Position numbers and translations under genes: made by a program. Below, in pieces: positions 55,715 through 64,000 of a stretch of 64,000 bases of DNA. The stretch covers positions 19,439,073 through 19,503,072 of the forward strand of contig CM042994.1 in the NCBI GenBank assembly GCA_023678885.1. The letters run 5' to 3'. Source of the stretch: Pogostemon cablin. Taxonomy: Eukaryota; Streptophyta; Magnoliopsida; Lamiales; Lamiaceae. Position 1 is the first letter of the stretch; each line of letters opens with the position of its first letter. The notes below the pieces were generated by a model. It worked only from the letters and a program-made list of their open reading frames with translations, was not told the origin of the DNA and did no database searches.

Positions 55715-58700
55715 TGATTGGTCGTATATAGTTGGGATGATCAATTAAAGAATTTATCGAACCACAAAGAGGAAGGCTGCTTGTTCACCTTTTTGCGTGT
55801 CCCCAAGTGTAGGGAATCAATTGTAGCTCAGCGTGTGACCAAGTTATAAAAATATCGAATCTAAGGGATTAGAGTTAAAATAAACAAGTGAATCAAATCA
55901 TGCAGAATTTTATAGGAATAATCACTTAAGCATGCTAAACCACTCATGGACAAGTGAAATTTAACAATTTTAAAGAACATAAATTCCTAAGACCAAATTA
56001 ATAAGATAATTCCCTATTCCCTTTAGGCACTAAGGAAATTAAATACCCACAACCCCTTATTCGCTTTGTAGGGGATTCACATGCAAAATTTCATATAGGC
56101 TAGTGCAAGAGATCTATCCTGTATAGGTACTAAAGGAATTGGATTAGGGCTTCCTTACCATATTTCTCTTTAACAATGGTCATGTAAAGATAATAAGGTA
56201 TCATATATTGATGGTCAAACAATCAAAGGCTATATATTGGTCAATCCCCTTCAATTGTCACGAAATAACAAATATAATCATGGAACACATTCAAACTCAA
56301 TCATACATCAATAAATGATAATATCATAAAAATTAAGAAACATGATTATATAAGTCTAAAATAAAATGTCAATAAGGAAAAAATATTTTGCAAAAATTAT
56401 CATCATAGATGTCTAAAATCTCAAATCAACATAATAAAATTTCAAACCCTAAAACTATTAAGAGGAAACTAGCGCATGGTGTTACAACTAACAATCATGG
56501 TAAAAGATGAAAACTTACTCATGAGTCTATAAATCTACAATAAGAAATTAAATAAGGAAAAAAAACCATTGTCTGGAATAATTCTTTTGTCTTCTCTTTT
56601 CGTCTTGATGTTCCTCCTCCGTTCTCCTTCTCAAGTAGCAAACACCGTGACTGAGTATGATAGGTGAAAGGTAGAGATGGATAGCGGAAGGTGATGGGTT
56701 AGGGTTTAAAATCCTAGGTGATGTGGTGGTGGTAGATTATGTGATTTCTCCACACTTTATGTGGTGATGAAAATTGGTATATATATGTGTGAGAATGGAA
56801 TAAAATAAGGAGTAAAAGGATGTGGGATCTTGAAAAATTAGGAAAAATATAATTATGGAAGATATGGAGGGATATTAAATTAGGAAATAACTTAGCCACC
56901 AAGAAAATAGGAAATAGAGGGTAATTTTCGTAAATTTTCGGAATTCTCGCTAGTAGCTGCGCGATCTCACGGTTTTGAGCATAACTTCTTCATCCAAATT
57001 CCAATTGAAGCGATTTTGTGCTCACACGACCCTCTCTTCCGTAGCTTTCTAACCATATATCAAACAACCAGTTTGGACCTCTACAAAAATACAGAAAAAT
57101 TATAGAATGTAGTCCTCTGTTTTCTTGACATCTTGCACAAATTCACGCTCCATTTCAACTTTGCACTTTTAATCCATTTTTCACATAAAAACACGTAACA
57201 CTTCAAATACACCAATATCTTAAATATATGAAAATGAACCATTTAGTGCTAAAATACGAACATAAATTCCATAAAACTGTGCTAAATCGGATCCTAAAAT
57301 ATGCAGATTTTCACACTAAACAAAGGCACTAGAGTTTAAGCGATCTCAAGTAACTTGATTTTATAAGGACGACGGAATGTGAGGATAGATAAGCATGCAA
57401 CGAAATGCAATGTAAGAAATAAAAGATAAAAGGAATATAAAGATAAAAGTAGGTTCCAAATGATGCAAGGATGAAATTAACAACAATCATGGCATAGATA
57501 ATAAATTAATCATGCAATTAATTCTAATCTCTCATGGACAAGGTATAGAAGCGATCACTAATTCCACCAAAACTCTCTCTATCTCGAGATGGATAGGGTG
57601 TAGCCCTCAACAAGGCTCCCAAAAGCACTTAAGATAGATACCATATCAAACACCTCTCACTAGGTACTAATTACTCTACGAGTTCCCTAATTAGGTACTA
57701 AATCATAGGCAATATTCCCTTTTAAGGTACTATGAATTCATTAATGGCTTGGGTCTCCTCACCTAATCAACTAATCTCTCGATTAAGCCAATTAAATATT
57801 CTATTGAAGGGTTCTAAATCTATAAGGATATCTCTATCTTATTCTAAATTAATAGACATGAAGTGTATGATGAAATAATTCAATGAACTATCCTAAACAC
57901 ATAATTGATTTCTCAATCTAATCACATGTCCATGACAATTAATCACACATATCATCATATAAACCATGCAATGAACAATCAATGATAGAAATAACACAGC
58001 GCTCATTCAAGATTAAAATCAAATTGCATAAATACTAAATTATCCAACACCAATCATGGAGCTAATCTCACAAAGGAGATTAGCCTATCATAGTTTTAGA
58101 AGAAACAACATAGACCACTGTATATACAAATTCCATGACAAATCTATAAAGAAGTTTACAAAATTAGAATTAGATTCCCCTTTTGAAGTGTTTCAACGGA
58201 GATCTCCTTCTTCTTCTTGTGTTCTTCACTCTCCCTTTTTTCCTTGATCACTTGGATGGTGGATTTGATGGAGGAGATCATGTGTGGTTGGATGGAATGA
58301 AAGGTAGATGGAATGGAGGGGAAAGTATGTCAAAAATAGTGAGAATTTAATGTAAATTGGATCCAGGAACGATTTCTGCCTTATTTTTACGCCAAATGAT
58401 GTATTTGTGGGTCTAGAACATTCTGGAAGACATACTGGCCAAAAAACTCAGTTTTGACCGAGCTCGGGTCGAGCTCGGTACTCGGGTAGAGTAGGTGCAG
58501 CAGTCTCACTGTTTCGTGCATAACTTTCACATCCGATCTCCGATTTGAGTGATTCTTGCGCTCACACGATGCTCTCTTCCTTATATTTTTATCCATATAA
58601 AGAAATTACAAAAAGTACAATGTTCGAAGATGTTACAAGTCATGCAATGTGGCACACTATTTTAATCATAACTTTCTCGTTTGGACTCCGAATCGAGCTC

Positions 58701-58845
58701 CGTTTTTTCTACGTTTTTCTTTTCGCGTCTGGAATCCATTTTCACCTGAAAATTATATGTTTAAGTTCATTTTCACACATTTCTATAAAAACACAAAACA
58801 CCACCAAAATATACACAAAAATCTAGGTGAAAATAAATACAATCA
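55715..58845 (-). repeat. Element F 3' LTR, split by solo LTR G
   Basis: TGATTGGTCGTATATAG to AATACAATCA. Without the insert (55778-57327) about 1.58 kb. 58455-58500 has GAGCTCGGGTCGAGCTCGG, and 58500-58690 the CATAACTTTCACATC module. Confidence 0.88.
55778..57322 (-). mobile_element. Solo LTR, family G
   Basis: TGCTTGTTCACC ... CACTAAACA, 1545 bp, with perfect AAGGC duplication (55773-55777 and 57323-57327) inside F's LTR. Related to family A: CCCCAAGT.T, ATCAATTG.AGCT and GACCAAGT in its first 80 bp. Minus-strand TATA box at 56777-56789. 56941-57060 carries a module strikingly like copia-1 (5150-5265). Minus orientation by comparison with A. Confidence 0.9.
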
Positions 58846-58858
58846 GACCCCCAAACTT
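58846..58858 (-). other. Element F polypurine tract
   Basis: The minus strand reads AAGTTTGGGGGTC just before TGATTGTATT of the LTR. Confidence 0.85.
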
Positions 58859-60604
58859 AAAGTGTTGTACGTCCCGAACAACAAAAATATTATAACAAGG
58901 TGAGAGAATTCACCTAGGAAAAGACTAAATGAACATAAGTAATAACATATCAATAGAAATTAGAATCACAATTTATGCTAAATCATCCTACAACATTAAA
59001 CTTATAACATGAAAAATTAACAAGTTCAATTCAAAAAGAATAAAATGTAATATAGTCCCTTTTAGTCCAAGCCTCACATCGGATAACAATTTCACTCAAC
59101 ACTCTTTAAAATGGGGTAAATCAACACTCATCAACCGATTAGCTTGACTCGCTATAAGCTTGCTCGTGGACTATATTCATAAACCACCAAAGTTTCCATT
59201 AGTGATCAAAAAGGTCTTTAATTAAGGATGTAATAATAGGCTCTTTCGTAGGGTATGAAGAATATAGGTAAGATTGACTAATCAAGTGTAAGTAATCGAA
59301 GAGAAGGTCAATTTTTCCAACTTCTTCACTTCTCTTTATTATCTTTGCTAATCACAAGCACTAATTATCAACTTTTCTTGGATTTCTTGAGCTTCTTAAA
59401 ATCATGCTTTCCTTCTTTGAACTCTTAAGTACTTGAGCATATTGTTGTTACTTTGCTCTTTTCTTGTTTTGAGGTTTCATGTCCATTCTTTCTTGTGCTC
59501 TTTTTCATCATTTTTCTTGCTTGTTCACCACTTCCTTTTCTTCTTTTGTTATTCAATCAATCCTTTCTAGCTACCATCTCCTCAACCAATCACACAAAAG
59601 GGTAAATATATGAGGCTCATGTGGGTAATCAAGGCTTGTAATTTGCTAAATTCACAATAAATAGGCTTATAGGCTCAAAGTGGTTGACTAGGGATGATGT
59701 TCATGGAAATATTTGGCACTATAAATGACAAGGATGGCCTTAGATCATGTCACTAACCTCCACTAATCGGGTTCATTCCTATAGTCCTTGAGCAAGTTCT
59801 AACTTATCTAACACAATCGATCCACTCATGAAGAAATACCATGTATGCACAGCTGGGGCTCAAATTCTCACAAGCTTGTGCTCGGACCTTAAAGAACTTA
59901 TTACACCACATTCATCTCGAAATTGAACAAGTTAAATAAAACATGTTACAATTCGAAAGTGTAGAGATTCTTAATCATAACTTGTCATCATTTATCATCA
60001 CAACATGTCATCACTCACATTAAAAAATGACTCACAACATCCCAAAAATAAACCACCAAAACAACCCCTAAACAAGAATACGAAAACACACAAAACATAA
60101 ATGAAAGACATCAAACAAAAAACGACACAAAAATACATAACATGCAAAAATAACAAAACCATCCATCATTAGAGATTTAAGTACACATTCACATCATTCA
60201 TAACAATTAAGCTCTCAAACATCCTCATCTTTGATTGAAAAGTAAACCTCCCACAACATAACACATGAAGTAGCATGCTAATCACATCATTCCAAATCAA
60301 AATCAATTATTGTTAAGCAACTAGAAGTGATAAATTGTAGAGTAAACTCCCTCAATAGGCATTTGGTAATGGAAGTTGTTAGTTTCGAGCTCCAATCGTG
60401 CTTCCAATACCCTTCATTCATGCTCAAAAACTCATCAAACACCATTAGCTCAACAATTGCATTAAAAATATGGACTAATCATACACTTCAACACAACCAA
60501 TCATACCAAAATCCAACCAATACTCATGAGAAAAATTCAAAATTAGCCCAAAAACACGAAAAGTATATGCTTTCAAGACAAAGTATGTCACACCACACCA
60601 TATC
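58859..60604 (-). other. Element F 3' non-coding region with conserved modules
   Basis: Aligns with family B (33667-34069) at its start, and shares with A and E the ordered words GGTCTTTAATTAAGGATGTA (59211), AGGCTCAAAGTGGTTGACTA (59669), GCAAGTTCTAACTTATC (59804) and GGCTCAAATTCTCACAAG (59857). No gene; the 96-codon plus frame at 60327 is chance. Confidence 0.65.
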
Positions 60605-60618
60605 CCCCCAAACTTAAA
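60605..60618 (-). other. Internal polypurine tract of element F
   Basis: CCCCCCAAACTTAA on the plus strand, about 1.75 kb before the terminal tract. Confidence 0.65.
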
Positions 60619-60810
60619 TTGAAACAAGAGTTTCGAGTTAAGTTTGTAAAAATTGGTGTGACGTACTTACACACTTCAAATCAAGCACTTCCCATATTTT
60701 CAACACCCATCTTCCTCACAAGCACAATCAACCTACATGTCAAAAATGCAAGAAACAACAAATTCACCATCCTTATTGAAAGCACTAAATAAAGCAATAA
60801 AGATAATGAT

Positions 60811-60845
60811 GGGTTGTCTCCTATCTAGCGTTAAGTTTAATATTT
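60811..60845 (-). other. Post-pol conserved motif, element F
   Basis: The minus strand reads ATATTAAACTTAACGCTAGA then TAGGAGACAACCC, the same motif as at 50961-50995, slightly changed. Confidence 0.65.
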
Positions 60846-60869
60846 TCAAGCCGGACGATAGTCTTTAGC

Positions 60870-61290
60870 TCATGGTGGTCTTGAATAGTCCTTAGGCACT
60901 ATCATAGGTTTCTTCTTGAAGTAATGCCTTGTACTCTCACGTTCAACCACAAGAACGTTTCCTTTCTTGTTGAATAATTCAAGCAATTGTTCTTCGAAGG
61001 CGTTCTTCACAAGGAATGGCCCTTTCATCTTGTTCTACTTTTTCCATGGGGCTCTATGTGAATTTTGGACTTCAACCACATCCCTCAGCAAGAATTCGGG
61101 CATTAACAAGTGTGGATGACCTCTTGCAATCTTTTTTCTACAATTTTCAACAAATAAGTTTTTGTCAATGAAATCATGAAAATTCTTAAGAGAGTTTGAA
61201 ATTTCAATAGAATGAGAAGGTTTTGGCTTGTGGGGAGTAGAATCCATGATCTTAGTTTCTGGAGGTTTCTTTTCTTCCATAAGGACATGA
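60870..61290 (-). pseudogene. Unidentified frame in element F
   Basis: Open on the minus strand for about 140 codons with one amber codon near 61032. Contains MEEKKPPETKIMDSTPHKPK, SNSLKNFHDFIDKNLFVENC, HPHLLMPEFLLRDVVEVQNS HRAPWKK and, after the amber codon, GPFLVKNAFEEQLLELFNKK. It overlaps the end of the 61103-62092 frame in another phase; its composition is the more protein-like of the two, so a frameshift near 61290 probably joins it to that frame. It lies where protease and pol should be. I recognise no domain. Confidence 0.5.
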
Positions 61291-62092
61291 ATCTCTTCTT
61301 GATTTCGAAGCTTACTTTATCAACCATCACCTCAAGAGACTCGACGAATCTTTCGAATTCCTCCTTCAACTCTTCTTTCAACTCCTTTTCTTTCACCCAC
61401 TTAGGAACTCTTTCTCTTTTCTCCTTCATAACCTCATCAACCCCCAAACTATCCTCTTTTCGATCTTTAATGGCCATGCATATATTCATTGTTCCGAAGG
61501 TAGAAGGCTTGTTGTTCTCTTCTTGAAGTATCTCCACGATGGATACATTTTGATTAACTTGGTGCTCCATTGAATTCAACTTAGTATTAAATGCTACAAT
61601 TGTATTCTTCATCATTTCACACAAGTTTCCAATTCTATCAATCCACGCATCATTAGACTTCATATCATCTTCAATGTGTGCTATCATCCTTTCAAACAAC
61701 TCTTCTCTAAGCATTTCTTTGTGGTCACTTTGGATAGAATAAAAGGTGTTGGAGTCTTGAAAATTTCCCCATAGTTGTGGTTGATTTCCTTCTTGATTTC
61801 TAGAAAAATTTTCTTGAAAAACATCTTCCACACCTTGAGGGTATACTTGTTGATGCATTTGATGAGGAACTCCAAAATTCTCATAATTTTGATGTTGGAA
61901 TTGCATATTAGGCACTTGTACTCTGTAATCCGGTTGAAAATTAGGCTCACAATTTGGCATTTGAAATCCTTGAAAATTTCCTTGTGTATTCATAGTGGGA
62001 TGAACATTTCTATTCACCATTTCTCGAAGAATATCCATGTAGCTCATATTTTTTGGCTTGTTCTCCTTCTTCTTCCTTCTCAAGGTATGCAC
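61103..62092 (-). CDS. Element F gag-region protein (329 codons)
   Basis: The longest open frame in the window, starting MHTLRRKKKENKPKNMSYMD about 120 bp after the primer site. Residues 30-130 are Asn/Gln-rich (NFQGFQMPNCEPNFQ, FGVPHQMHQQVYPQG), like gag tails. Residues 130-200 look helical (LREELFERMIAHIEDDMKSN, CEMMKNTIVAFNTKL). Residues 205-265 parallel E's linker: PSTFGTMNICMAIKDRKEDS and VPKWVKEKELKEELKEEFER. The last 60 residues are probably out of frame (see 60870-61290). The Retrotrans_gag core and a zinc knuckle are absent, so it is unlikely to form a capsid on its own. Function unknown; a nucleic-acid or Gag-partner role would be guesswork. Confidence 0.65.
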   Translation of the reverse strand: MHTLRRKKKENKPKNMSYMDILREMVNRNVHPTMNTQGNFQGFQMPNCEPNFQPDYRVQVPNMQFQHQNYENFGVPHQMHQQVYPQGVEDVFQENFSRNQEGNQPQLWGNFQDSNTFYSIQSDHKEMLREELFERMIAHIEDDMKSNDAWIDRIGNLCEMMKNTIVAFNTKLNSMEHQVNQNVSIVEILQEENNKPSTFGTMNICMAIKDRKEDSLGVDEVMKEKRERVPKWVKEKELKEELKEEFERFVESLEVMVDKVSFEIKKRFMSLWKKRNLQKLRSWILLPTSQNLLILLKFQTLLRIFMISLTKTYLLKIVEKRLQEVIHTC

Positions 62093-62212
62093 CTACAAGA
62101 GAAAAAATTAGAACAAAATTTTTCAAAGCAAATATAAGATGCAAAAATTAAAAAAAAAATCCTTATTAAGACCAATCTAAACAATCCTTCGTTAAACTAC
62201 TAGCGACCGTTA

Positions 62213-62232
62213 CCTCCCCGGCAACAGCGTCA
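62213..62232 (-). other. Element F primer binding site (tRNA-Asp-like)
   Basis: The minus strand reads TGACGCTGTTGCCGGGGAGG two bases after the 5' LTR end, a form of TGGCGCCGTTGCCGGGG with two changes. Confidence 0.72.
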
Positions 62233-62234
62233 TT

Positions 62235-63839
62235 TGATTGGTCGTATATAGTCAGGATGAGCAATTAAAGAATTTATCGAACCACAGGGAGGAAGACACT
62301 AGAGTTTAAGCGATCTCAAGTTTATCGTGATTTTATAAGGACGATGGAATGGGAGGATAGATAAGCATGCAAAGAAATGCAATGCAAGAAATAAAAGATA
62401 AAAGGAATACAAAGATAAAAGGTAGGTTCCAAATGATCCAAGGATGAGATTAACAACAATCATGACATAGATAATAAAGTAATCATGCAATTAATTCTAA
62501 TCTCTCATGGACAAGGTATAGAAGCGATCATTAATTCCACCTAAAACTCTCTCGAGATGGATAGGATGTAGGTCATCAACAAGGCTCCCAAAAGCACTTA
62601 AGATCGATATCATAGCGAACACCTCCCACTAGATACTAATTACTCTACGAGTTCCCTAATTATGTACTAAATCATAGGCAATATTCCCTTTTAAGGTAAT
62701 ATGAATTCACTAATGGCTTGGGTCTCCTCACCTAATCAACTAATCTCTCGATTAAGCCAATTAAATATTTTATCACAGGGTTCTAAATCTAGAAGAATAT
62801 CTCTATCTCATTCTAAATAATAGACATGAAGTATATGATGAAATAATTCAATGAATTATCCTAAACACATAATTAATTTCTCAATCTAATCACATGCCCA
62901 TGAAAATTAATCACACATATCATCATATAAATCAAGCAATGAACAATCAATGATAGTAATAACATAAAGCTCATTCAAGATTAAAATCAAATTGCATAAA
63001 AACTAAATTATCCAACACCAATAATGGAACTAATCTCACAAAGGAGATTAGCCTATCATAGTCTTAGAAGAAACAACATAGACCACTGTCTCTAAAAATT
63101 TAATGGCAAATCTATAAAGAAGTTCACAAAATTTAGAATTAGATCCCCCTTTGAAGTGTTTCAATGGAGATCTCATTCTTCTTCTTGTGTTCTTCACTCT
63201 TCCTTGCTTCCTTGATCAATTGGATGGTGGATTTGATGGAGAAGATCAAGTGTAGATGGATGGAATGAAAGGTAGATGGAATGGAGGGGAAAATATGTGA
63301 AAAATGGTGAGAATTTTGTGTAAATTGGATCCAGGAACGATTTCTGCCTTATTTTTATGCTAAATGATGTATTTGTGAGCCTAGAACCTTCTGAAAGACG
63401 TACTGGCCAAAAAACTCACTTTTAACCGAGCTCGGGTCGAGTAGGTGCAGTATAGTCTCATTGTTTCGTCCATAACTTTCACATCTGTTCTCCGATTTGA
63501 GTAATTCTTGCGTTAATGCAATCCTCTCTTCCTTAGCTTTCTATCCATATAAAGAAATGATAAAAAGTCAAACATTTGAAGGTGTTACAAGTCATGCAAA
63601 GTGGCACATCATTTTAATCATAACTTTCTCGTTTGGACTCCGAATTGAGCTCCGTTTTTTCCTACGTCTTCCTTTTTGCGTCTAGAATCCATTTTTACTT
63701 GAAAATCATATGTTTAAGTTCATTTTCATATATTTTCATAAAAATACAAAATACCACCAAAATATACACAAAAATGGATAACAAATACGAAAATGCACAT
63801 AAAAATACACTAAAATTTAGGTAAAAATAACGACAATCA
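62235..63839 (-). repeat. Element F 5' LTR
   Basis: About 1.6 kb, TGATTGGTCGTATATAG to CGACAATCA, followed by ATATG. Aligns with the split left LTR and with solo LTR 24081-25894 in inverse orientation. Confidence 0.9.
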
Positions 63840-63844
63840 ATATG

Positions 63845-64000
63845 ATTGAAGATAAAATAATCCATGTATCATCGAAACAAGGAAATCAGAAGAATCCATC
63901 TAATATTTGAGGTTCTGAAGGAGTCAATAAACTTACCTTTAAATACGCGACACCGAAGATGAACTCTAGTTGCAAAAAAATGTGGAAGTAATCATAAGAT
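63845..64000. other. Host DNA right of element F
   Basis: Continuation of 55146-55709 after the F insertion. No coding motif recognised; ends at the window edge. Confidence 0.4.

Larger units (their letters stand above)
55715..63839 (-). mobile_element. Element F: pol-less Athila-like LTR retrotransposon
   Basis: ATATG at 55710-55714 and 63840-63844. Left (3') LTR 55715-58845 is interrupted by solo LTR G; right (5') LTR is 62235-63839. The internal 3.4 kb holds, on the minus strand, a tRNA-Asp-like primer site, one long gag-region frame, a second frame of unknown nature, the post-pol motif, an internal purine tract, non-coding modules and the terminal purine tract. No protease, RT, RNase H or integrase. 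Confidence 0.9.

Noticed and set aside
1..64000. tRNA, rRNA or known ncRNA genes
   Set aside because: No tRNA A/B box pair with a foldable cloverleaf or conserved rRNA segment was noticed by eye; the tRNA-like words present are primer binding sites. A covariance-model scan was not possible.

Overview
The window is repeat-rich intergenic DNA from a flowering plant nuclear genome, probably a eudicot; it cannot be narrowed further from sequence alone. The evidence is AT-rich composition, Ty1/copia and Ty3/gypsy (Athila-like) LTR retrotransposons with plant-type primer sites, Stowaway- and Tourist-like MITEs, hAT- and Mutator-like elements, a LINE 3' end, and a short interstitial TTTAGGG block. 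No intact host protein gene, tRNA, rRNA or bacterial-type operon was found. Nearly all recognisable coding sequence is retrotransposon gag, protease or pol in some state of decay.

Layout. 1-1036: Athila-like protease/RT fragment cut by a Mutator-like TIR element (1034-2052), then a Stowaway-like MITE (2182-2454) and plain AT-rich DNA. 5021-23717: a three-deep nest of LTR elements, all on the minus strand. Gypsy-like element D (5026-23712, TSD GAGAT) has copia-1 (5029-19774, TSD ATTGT) three bases inside one LTR, and copia-1 has gag-only element A (12579-19693, TSD AAGAC/AAGGC) in its 5' LTR. 23718-32151: a solo LTR (24081-25894, TSD GCCCT), satellite-like units, a telomere-like block, a LINE fragment, a hAT-like element (28429-29906, 8-bp TSD) and a minisatellite. 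32152-42315: half of a family-B element, a family-A LTR with unmatched flanks, and decayed copia-2 on the plus strand carrying a hAT-like element (37850-38988) that has picked up what looks like the presequence of mitochondrial ATP synthase beta. 42391-43965: perfect solo LTR of family B. 45146-46378: MULE-like element with a Tourist-like MITE inside. 46800-64000: a weak exon-intron-like host locus split by Athila-like element E (47605-55140, TSD GTATT) and element F (55715-63839, TSD ATATG); F's left LTR holds a solo LTR G (55778-57322, TSD AAGGC).

How the parts relate. Families A, B, E, F/C and G look like one LTR lineage. They share tRNA-Asp-type primer sites, a CCCCCAAACTT-type polypurine tract, a conserved post-pol motif, a second internal polypurine tract and ordered non-coding modules upstream of the 3' LTR. 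A, E and F keep gag-region and sometimes protease sequence but lack reverse transcriptase, RNase H and integrase. They resemble a set of non-autonomous elements moved in trans by an Athila-type partner. A similar LTR module also occurs in copia-1, and each family carries its own palindromic word cluster upstream of the TATA box. These shared non-coding parts are the most promising material for something undescribed.
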